A stretch of 13,016 bases of DNA, taken from Sulfurimonas sp. (GTDB taxonomy: Bacteria > Campylobacterota > Campylobacteria > Campylobacterales > Sulfurimonadaceae). Position 1 is the stretch's first letter. Every line of letters starts with the position of its first letter. A model generated the notes under the pieces. That model had not been told where the DNA came from and made no database searches. It saw only the letters and a list, made by a program, of their open reading frames with translations. Below are positions 5,358 through 10,972 of the stretch, piece by piece. The stretch is from positions 1-13,016 of the forward strand of contig JAGGWO010000047.1 of NCBI GenBank assembly GCA_021157485.1, read 5' to 3'. A program made the translations under genes and the position numbers.

Positions 5358-6620
5358 ATGAATACATATATAGAAAAATTTGATAACACTATACAAAATA
5401 GTTTTTTCACAAAACTACCATTAAAAGAACAAGAGTTTATAAGAGAAAAATCTTTGCAATTAAAGTTCTCTCATCAAGAGCTAAAACAGATAATAGATAT
5501 GGCTCGTGATCTTAGTATGTGGAACGAAAAAAGTATCATAAACCTTTTTGATGAGCATACTCAGAAAAAAGTTGTATTTACGAGACTTAGAAAAGCATAT
5601 GAAGAGATAAGAAGCAAACCTAACTCTTATGAAAATTTTGAGTTAAAAAATATACCTACTGAGCAGAAGTACACTTTTAAAACTGAACCAAAAGAGGGCT
5701 TTGGTCTTGGACTTTGTCCTGTTGCTAGCGAGAAGACTAGATGTTGTAATCTTTTAACACTTGACGCTGTTGAGAGTTGTGGATTTGATTGTTCATACTG
5801 CTCGATACAGAGTTTTTACAATCAAAATACTATTACGTTTGATAGTGGATTCGCCGACAAACTCAAAAATTTAAATCTTGATCAGAACAAAACTTACCAC
5901 ATTGGTACAGGACAGAGTTCAGATTCACTTATGTGGGGAAACCGTGAGGGAATTTTAGATGCTCTGTTTGAGTTTGCACGTGAAAATCCAAATGTAATTT
6001 TGGAATTTAAAACTAAATCAGACAACATAAAGTACTTCTTAGAAAACCCTGTACCTAAAAATATACTCTGTACATACTCACTCAACACTACAACCATTAT
6101 CCAAAATGAAGAGCACTTAGCCGCTTCACTTGACAAACGCATAAACGCAGCTAGAAAACTTGCTGATTGTGGCGTGAAGGTCGGTTTTCATTTTCATCCT
6201 ATAGTAGAGTATGAAAACTATCTTCATGAGTATCAAGAGGTTTACGAACAACTTACAGTAAAATTTCAGCCAGAAGAGGTTGCACTTGTTAGCTTTGGGA
6301 CACTCACTTTTATAAAACCAGTTATCAAGCAGCTACGTGAGCGTGAATTTAGAAGTAAGATTACACAGATGCCTTTTGAAAACGCAAGTGGAAAAAGCTC
6401 ATATCCAGATGCGACAAAAGTAGAGATGTTTAAACACGCTTATGAGAGTTTCGCTCCATGGCACAGTGGAGATAAAGATGATGTTTTCTTTTATCTGTGT
6501 ATGGAAGAGCATGAGATGTGGGCTAAAACTTTTGGTTATCAATATGCAACAAATAACGACTTTGAGCAAGCAATGCTAAGTGCTTACTCTCAAAAAATTG
6601 GACAGGAATATTTAATATGA
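5358..6620 (+). CDS. Spore photoproduct lyase-like radical SAM protein (SplB family)
   Basis: A 420-aa radical SAM protein. The cluster motif CGFDCSYC (Cys141, Cys145, Cys148, counted from ATG 5358) is followed by SPL-type segments: ILEFKTKSDNIKYFL, CTYSLNTTTIIQ, GVKVGFHFHPIVEYE, LVSFGTLTF and FYLCMEEHEMW. B. subtilis SPL repairs the UV spore photoproduct in DNA, but this organism shows no sign of sporulating, so the substrate may differ. Extra cysteines at Cys120, Cys129 and Cys130 lie before the cluster. The frame is open back to TTG 5271, but that would give an unlikely lysine-rich extension overlapping the divergent gene's start; MNTYIEKF at 5358 begins the family-like part. Its TGA overlaps the ATG of nnrS, so the two are co-translated. 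Family is clear; function is not. Confidence 0.88.
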   Translation: MNTYIEKFDNTIQNSFFTKLPLKEQEFIREKSLQLKFSHQELKQIIDMARDLSMWNEKSIINLFDEHTQKKVVFTRLRKAYEEIRSKPNSYENFELKNIPTEQKYTFKTEPKEGFGLGLCPVASEKTRCCNLLTLDAVESCGFDCSYCSIQSFYNQNTITFDSGFADKLKNLNLDQNKTYHIGTGQSSDSLMWGNREGILDALFEFARENPNVILEFKTKSDNIKYFLENPVPKNILCTYSLNTTTIIQNEEHLAASLDKRINAARKLADCGVKVGFHFHPIVEYENYLHEYQEVYEQLTVKFQPEEVALVSFGTLTFIKPVIKQLREREFRSKITQMPFENASGKSSYPDATKVEMFKHAYESFAPWHSGDKDDVFFYLCMEEHEMWAKTFGYQYATNNDFEQAMLSAYSQKIGQEYLI

Positions 6621-7804
6621 CACAGACAAAACCCAACTACTTTTTATCACAACCCCATCAGCCATTTTTTATTTTAGGTGTTATAAACGCAGTTGCTATG
6701 ATGCTAATTTTTGCTCTAAGCTACAAAGGTATTTTTACACTCCAAATAGATAGTGCGAACTTTCATGTCTACTCACTTGTATTCATAGTTTTTACAAATG
6801 TTTTTACAGGGTTTCTTTTTACAACTTTCCCACGTTTTTGCCAAGCAGAAGTGATATCAAAAAAATATTATATAAATGTGTTTTATTACAATCTTGCAGG
6901 TTCCCTGCTCTTCTTGATAGGTTCATTTATAAGTCATATAGTTTTACTTACAGGGATGGCAGTTCTATTTTTAGCTCAAATATTTATAGTTTTAAAACTT
7001 CAAGAGATTTACTTAAATGGTAAAGCAACAGATAAAAAAGATGCATTTTGGATTTTAACAGCTCAATATTTTGGACTTTTAGGTCATATACTATTCATAG
7101 AGCTAGAGCTAAACCACTATATAGGGCTTAATGTTAATCTTCTTAATATTGCCGTAAACATCTCTTTTTATATGTACCTCATGTTCTTAGCGTTTAGCGT
7201 AGCTCAAAGAATGGTTCCTTTTTTCTCACACTCTTTTGCAGCTAAAAATGAGAACTTTGTAAAAATAATTTTTGTTCTATTTATATTAAAAAGTATATTT
7301 AGCGCTGTTGATTTTAAAATAGCAGAAATCATTATCGACCTTTTACTTGGTGCGTATATGTTCTTAGAGTTTAGAAGATGGGAACTTCCGATATTTAGTT
7401 CACCAGCTATTCTTTGGGTACTTCATCTCGCTCTATTTTGGTTACCGACTGCGTTTTTACTCTCAGCTCTAAGTTTAACAACTGAGCTTTTAGTAGGCAC
7501 ATCATTTTACTTTTTAAATATACACCTTTTAGCGATAGGATTTTTAACAACACTTCTTATCGGTTTTGGAACACGTGTTACTCTTGGGCATTCAGGACAA
7601 CCACCCCATGCAGATAAACTAGCGACAAATATCTTTTGGTTTATTCAGGTTGTAGTTATTATGAGAGCTGCGTTTAGTCTAAATGTAGCTTTTGGATGGG
7701 GATTAAACTTTCTGTTTGATATTTCATTTACATTATGGCTGATTCTATTTATTGTTTGGGGAATTAGATATGCAAAAGTATTGGCATTTGGAAGTAAGTT
7801 ATAG
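6617..7804 (+). CDS. nnrS: NnrS family membrane protein
   Basis: A 395-aa polytopic inner-membrane protein, about 12 hydrophobic segments. NnrS signatures are the N-terminal PHQPFFILG (His14), an early membrane histidine in FHVYS (His50), GFLFTTFPRF, and the C-terminal HLLAIGFLTTLLIGFGTRVTLGHSG (320-327). NnrS proteins in other bacteria are linked to nitric-oxide and denitrification regulons and protect against nitrosative stress; heme and copper binding has been reported. Length fits the family. ATG 6617 overlaps the stop of the SPL-like gene by 4 nt, with AGGAA upstream inside that gene, so expression follows the upstream promoter. No denitrification gene is in the window. It converges with the Csd4-like gene across a 9-bp gap with no visible terminator. 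Confidence 0.9.
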   Translation: MTQTKPNYFLSQPHQPFFILGVINAVAMMLIFALSYKGIFTLQIDSANFHVYSLVFIVFTNVFTGFLFTTFPRFCQAEVISKKYYINVFYYNLAGSLLFLIGSFISHIVLLTGMAVLFLAQIFIVLKLQEIYLNGKATDKKDAFWILTAQYFGLLGHILFIELELNHYIGLNVNLLNIAVNISFYMYLMFLAFSVAQRMVPFFSHSFAAKNENFVKIIFVLFILKSIFSAVDFKIAEIIIDLLLGAYMFLEFRRWELPIFSSPAILWVLHLALFWLPTAFLLSALSLTTELLVGTSFYFLNIHLLAIGFLTTLLIGFGTRVTLGHSGQPPHADKLATNIFWFIQVVVIMRAAFSLNVAFGWGLNFLFDISFTLWLILFIVWGIRYAKVLAFGSKL

Positions 7805-7813
7805 AGAAAAGGT

Positions 7814-9112
7814 TTAGTTCTTGAATTTAACAAGAACCATACCCGCAAATTTTTTGCCTAGATAGTACTCGATTCTGTAGACGTAACCTTTTTTATCTAC
7901 AGAGAAGCGTTTAGCAATTTGCGTTTTTTTAATCTTTATATTTGTCTCTATTTTGGATTTGTTCGTAAAACCAATAACATTTATACGATAATCATTAGCA
8001 TCTTTTACTAAGAAACTTTTTTCTACATCTATAATACTTCCAAACATAACTTCTTTGAGTTTACCATCTACCTCTAAAGTAACTACATTATTTGGTTTAT
8101 CATACTCTTGGTAGTCTGCTTTTAGTTTGGCTAACTGTCTGTTACCATAGTGAATAGTGTAAATATTCCCTCTCTTTACTATATGCAGGAGTGGATTACT
8201 AGCTTTGAACTCAACCTCTGCATCTTTTTTTATCGGAAAATATTTAAGTGAATCTCTTATCTGAGATAATGGAAGTTTTATCTTGCCATCATAAAGAGAG
8301 ATATAGATATCATCATTGATTGCATGATATATTCCGTTTGGAGTGAGCTTAAAATTTCTCTTATACTTAATACCAACAATATCCATATACTTCTCTAAAG
8401 CCAGAAGATGATAGTAAGCACGTTCATGTGTTGGCAAGTTCTTGCTAGCTTCATTACCAAACGCAGCTTTAGAGTTATTTATAGCAAAGTAAGTAAGAGT
8501 TTTTTCCATCTCCTTATCGCCTTCTCGCGTTTTTGTATTATGTGTGTGGTATCTGTCTTCATCTCTTAACAGATTCGCATTTACATGCTCTACAACCTGA
8601 GAGGATATCTCTTTTAAATTTGAATATTTATCAATCTTAATAGTTTTTTGGTCTATGATAGAACACTGCCCCCATTTATATGGAGAGTGATCTTTATCTT
8701 CATAGTTTTTACGATAAAACCCAGAACCATCATGTAGATTAACGATAAGTTTTACTTTATCCGACTGTATATAACTTTTAATTCTTTGAATAGTATCATA
8801 CTCAGGATCACTTTTGGATAGGTATGCAAACTTTCTATTCATATCCCCATAAGGTCCACGACTGCGTTTGATGATACTATAGAAGTTCAGATTTGGAACA
8901 ATCCAAAGTGAACCTTCTGTAATCTCATAATGTGTCGCAAGAAGAGAAGCAGATATAAATCCACCAGGCTCATCACCTTGAATCCCACCAATAACTAAAA
9001 GAGTGTTATTGTTCTCTTGGCCCTTTTTAATCAAATCAAAATCTAAAGTGCCATTTGCACTTAAAAGAGAAGCGATAAAAAGTGTGAGAATGACGCTATA
9101 TAACTTCAACAT
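7814..9112 (-). CDS. csd4: Csd4/Pgp1-like peptidoglycan DL-carboxypeptidase (M99 family)
   Basis: A 432-aa periplasmic zinc carboxypeptidase that trims peptidoglycan tripeptides to dipeptides in H. pylori (Csd4) and C. jejuni (Pgp1) and is needed for helical cell shape there. Residues 1-19 form a Sec signal peptide. Zinc-ligand candidates are Gln45 and Glu48 in GGIQGDEPGG and His127 in NLHDGSGFYR; the general-base candidate is Glu221 in FGNEAS. These match H. pylori Csd4 residues 46, 49, 128 and 222, each shifted by one. The full C-terminal beta-rich region is present and the length is near that of Csd4. I chose ATG 9112 (MLKLYSVILTLF), since an upstream ATG at 9142 would put a polar stretch before the signal peptide. 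It overlaps the M15 peptidase gene by 17 nt, so the two form one operon. Confidence 0.92.
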   Translation of the reverse strand: MLKLYSVILTLFIASLLSANGTLDFDLIKKGQENNNTLLVIGGIQGDEPGGFISASLLATHYEITEGSLWIVPNLNFYSIIKRSRGPYGDMNRKFAYLSKSDPEYDTIQRIKSYIQSDKVKLIVNLHDGSGFYRKNYEDKDHSPYKWGQCSIIDQKTIKIDKYSNLKEISSQVVEHVNANLLRDEDRYHTHNTKTREGDKEMEKTLTYFAINNSKAAFGNEASKNLPTHERAYYHLLALEKYMDIVGIKYKRNFKLTPNGIYHAINDDIYISLYDGKIKLPLSQIRDSLKYFPIKKDAEVEFKASNPLLHIVKRGNIYTIHYGNRQLAKLKADYQEYDKPNNVVTLEVDGKLKEVMFGSIIDVEKSFLVKDANDYRINVIGFTNKSKIETNIKIKKTQIAKRFSVDKKGYVYRIEYYLGKKFAGMVLVKFKN

Positions 9113-9836
9113 GCCACGGTTCAAACCGTACCCCATCTGCATTGTTTTTAGAGTATCTCATCCCAATATAATCTAGTTTTGTCATCTGCTCAAACTCATC
9201 TGTATGAGCGAAGTCTGCTGTAAAGTTTTTATATCCCCATCCTTTTCTACCAACATCAAAGTCGCTAATCGTATGATAAGAGTACGCAGGTGGTGCGATA
9301 CTCGTAGTTGCTTTTGTCATGTTACCACCACAATTATAAATCTTGTTTACATAGAGACTCATCTGCTTCACAACATTTCTAACACCAGAAGTCAATATGA
9401 TACTCTCGCCAACATCACTAACTATCTTTTTATAATCTTCTTCAGCTTTTCCCTTATAGAGATAGTGCCCAGTATAAGGAATTTTCTCAACGTCTTTTCT
9501 TGCTACTCTATTATCTAGGTCTGTACAAGTTCTCTCTCCAAAGAATCCATAATCATTTGGATTTTCATCAAAGAGTCTCTCCATCATACCTATCTCTTTT
9601 TGGCTAAAAGCACCGATTCTTGAGTAGTTTCTTCCGTAATAGAGTGCTTGATTATATGAGATAAGATTAAAATTTGCAAAACCAACAAATCTTTTTAATC
9701 TTTTTAGTCTACTATTTAGAGTTGAGACTGTTGTAAACTCACTCGGACTCAAAAACACATCGTAATCTTGTGCCAGAAGGTTAGTGCTGATAGTTGGCGC
9801 TAAAGCCACACATGCTAAAAAATTTCTTCTATTCAT
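9096..9836 (-). CDS. Tat-exported M15/VanY-like D,D-carboxypeptidase family protein
   Basis: A 246-aa protein starting MNRRNFLACVALAP, a twin-arginine signal (RRxFL), with likely cleavage near LLAQ. The C-terminal half has M15 peptidase features: ILTSGVRN (147-154), SYHTISDFDVG with His188 and Asp194, and EPWHVE with His242 as third metal ligand. VanX-type enzymes have six residues between the first His and Asp; here there are five, so the site is somewhat unusual. The predicted role is cutting D-Ala from peptidoglycan stem peptides, feeding the Csd4-like enzyme encoded next with a 17-nt overlap. ATG 9836 has no ribosome site and lies 7 nt after TATAAT, suggesting a leaderless mRNA. The family is well supported; the exact cleavage specificity is not. 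Confidence 0.82.
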   Translation of the reverse strand: MNRRNFLACVALAPTISTNLLAQDYDVFLSPSEFTTVSTLNSRLKRLKRFVGFANFNLISYNQALYYGRNYSRIGAFSQKEIGMMERLFDENPNDYGFFGERTCTDLDNRVARKDVEKIPYTGHYLYKGKAEEDYKKIVSDVGESIILTSGVRNVVKQMSLYVNKIYNCGGNMTKATTSIAPPAYSYHTISDFDVGRKGWGYKNFTADFAHTDEFEQMTKLDYIGMRYSKNNADGVRFEPWHVEVI

Positions 9837-9843
9837 AATCGCA

Positions 9844-9849
9844 ATTATA
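9844..9849 (-). promoter_or_regulatory. -10 box of the peptidase operon (candidate leaderless promoter)
   Basis: Minus strand reads TATAATTGCGATTATG: a consensus -10 box, 7 nt, then ATG 9836. The start site would fall on or one base before the ATG. Upstream is TTAGA, shared with the divergent promoter. Confidence 0.6.
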
Positions 9850-9866
9850 TCTAATTATTCTTTAGA

Positions 9867-9872
9867 TATAAT
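9867..9872 (+). promoter_or_regulatory. -10 box of the cvfB operon
   Basis: TATAAT preceded by TTTAGA. The start site would be near 9879, giving a 22-nt leader that contains the ribosome site CGGAA (9889-9893), 7 nt before ATG 9901. Confidence 0.6.
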
Positions 9873-9900
9873 GTCATACTTAAAACAACGGAATAACTAA

Positions 9901-10758
9901 ATGACAACAAATTCACAAAGCTACTTTTTAGAGCTTGGACTTATAAATACTCTTCTTATAGACAGATTAACAACCCCTGGTGCTTTTCTTATGGCTCAAG
10001 ACGGTAATGATGTACTCCTTCCCGGACAATACCTCACGCAAGATATGAAAGAGGGCAACTTAATAGATGTATTTTTATATACTGATTCTGAAGACAGACT
10101 CGTAGCAACTACTTTAAAACCAACTGCCATACTTGATGAATTTGCACTTTTTGAAGTTGTAGACACTGCACCATTTGGTGCATTTATGAACTGGGGACTA
10201 TCAAAAGATTTACTTGTTCCAAATATGTTTCAAAAAACTCCATTTCAAGTCGGAGAGAAGAGATTTTTACGGGTTATCTACGATGAGAGAACTCACCGTT
10301 TAGTTGGAACAGAAAAGCTGGGTGATTTTTTTGAGAGACGCGTAAAAGGTTTAAAGCCAAACCAAGAAGTTAAAATTTTAATCATCTCTAAAACGCCACT
10401 TGGATTTAAATGTATTGTAGAGAACAAATATGAAGGGCTTATCTATCATAATGAGATTTTTGAGAACATAGAACTCGGTGATGAAAAAACTGCTTATATA
10501 AAAACAATCAGAAAAGATGGAAATATCGACTTAAACCTTAGAAAACCAGGTAGTAAAAAAAGTGGTGGCTCTAGTGATAAAGTATTAGAACTGCTACGTG
10601 AGAACAATGGGATTATGCCATATAACTATAAAAGTGATGCAGAGCTTATAAAAAAAGTTTTTGGACTTAGTAAAAAAGATTTTAAACGCTCTCTTACAAC
10701 TCTTCAAGAAATGAACAAGATTACTGTCAAAGATACAGGTATATATTTAAAGGACTAA
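9901..10758 (+). CDS. cvfB: CvfB-like S1-domain RNA-binding protein
   Basis: A 285-aa cytosolic protein with the CvfB/YitL architecture: S1-like OB folds at about 10-65 (LINTLLIDRLTTPGAFL, then DVLLPGQYL), 75-140 (EVVDTAPFGAFMNWGLSKDLLVP) and 150-215 (KILIISKTPLGFKCIVENKYEGLIYHNEIF). A linker with KKSGGSSDK leads to a winged-helix segment at about 223-285 (VLELLRENNGIMPYNYKSDAELIKKVFGLSKKDFKRSLTTL, in two parts). S. aureus CvfB binds RNA and affects virulence gene expression; a broader RNA-related role is expected here. Length fits the family. ATG 9901 has a CGGAA ribosome site and the divergent promoter just upstream. A 70-aa gene follows one base after its stop, so the two are co-transcribed. 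Confidence 0.87.
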   Translation: MTTNSQSYFLELGLINTLLIDRLTTPGAFLMAQDGNDVLLPGQYLTQDMKEGNLIDVFLYTDSEDRLVATTLKPTAILDEFALFEVVDTAPFGAFMNWGLSKDLLVPNMFQKTPFQVGEKRFLRVIYDERTHRLVGTEKLGDFFERRVKGLKPNQEVKILIISKTPLGFKCIVENKYEGLIYHNEIFENIELGDEKTAYIKTIRKDGNIDLNLRKPGSKKSGGSSDKVLELLRENNGIMPYNYKSDAELIKKVFGLSKKDFKRSLTTLQEMNKITVKDTGIYLKD

Positions 10759-10759
10759 C

Positions 10760-10972
10760 ATGGGGAAAAAGAAGAAAAAAAGTATAGAGCTATCAGATAA
10801 AAAAATAAGCTTTATAAAAGAAAAAATATCTTACAAAGTTATTCGTTATTTTCCAACAGCCATGACTCTTGATGTTATGGTTACAGATGAAAACGGAGAG
10901 AAACTAGGTATGCAAAGTCTTGCGTTTGCTCATATTCCTAAAGAGATAAAAAAACTTATTAAGCCAAATTAG
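10760..10972 (+). CDS. Small lysine-rich protein, unknown function
   Basis: A 70-aa cytosolic protein starting MGKKKKKS with a good AAGGA ribosome site (10749-10753) inside the end of cvfB, one base after that gene's stop. The lysine-rich start and C-terminal KEIKKLIKPN make it strongly basic, which would suit nucleic-acid or ribosome binding. The middle (KVIRYFPTAMTLDVMVTDE) looks like a short beta-sheet region. No family recognised. Coupling to a CvfB-like RNA-binding protein suggests an RNA-related role, by position only. Its last 14 nt overlap the end of the convergent GGDEF-EAL gene. Confidence 0.72.
   Translation: MGKKKKKSIELSDKKISFIKEKISYKVIRYFPTAMTLDVMVTDENGEKLGMQSLAFAHIPKEIKKLIKPN

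Larger units (their letters stand above)
9844..9872. repeat. Perfect 11-bp inverted repeat forming a symmetric divergent promoter
   Basis: ATTATATCTAA (9844-9854) and TTAGATATAAT (9862-9872) are exact reverse complements around a 7-nt spacer. Each arm carries a TATAAT -10 box pointing outward, one towards the peptidase operon and one towards cvfB. The two hexamers are 17 bp apart, so each sits where the other's -35 box would be. Confidence 0.85.

Noticed and set aside
5894..6142. Antisense reading frame inside the SPL-like gene
   Set aside because: It mirrors a strongly conserved coding region, has no ribosome site and no recognisable domain. The same holds for opposite-strand frames at 2679-2945, 2973-3203, 3334-3621, 7645-7848, 9204-9518 and 11679-11945.
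6838..7023. Alternative plus-strand frame inside nnrS
   Set aside because: It lies wholly within the NnrS membrane region in another frame and has no independent start signals.
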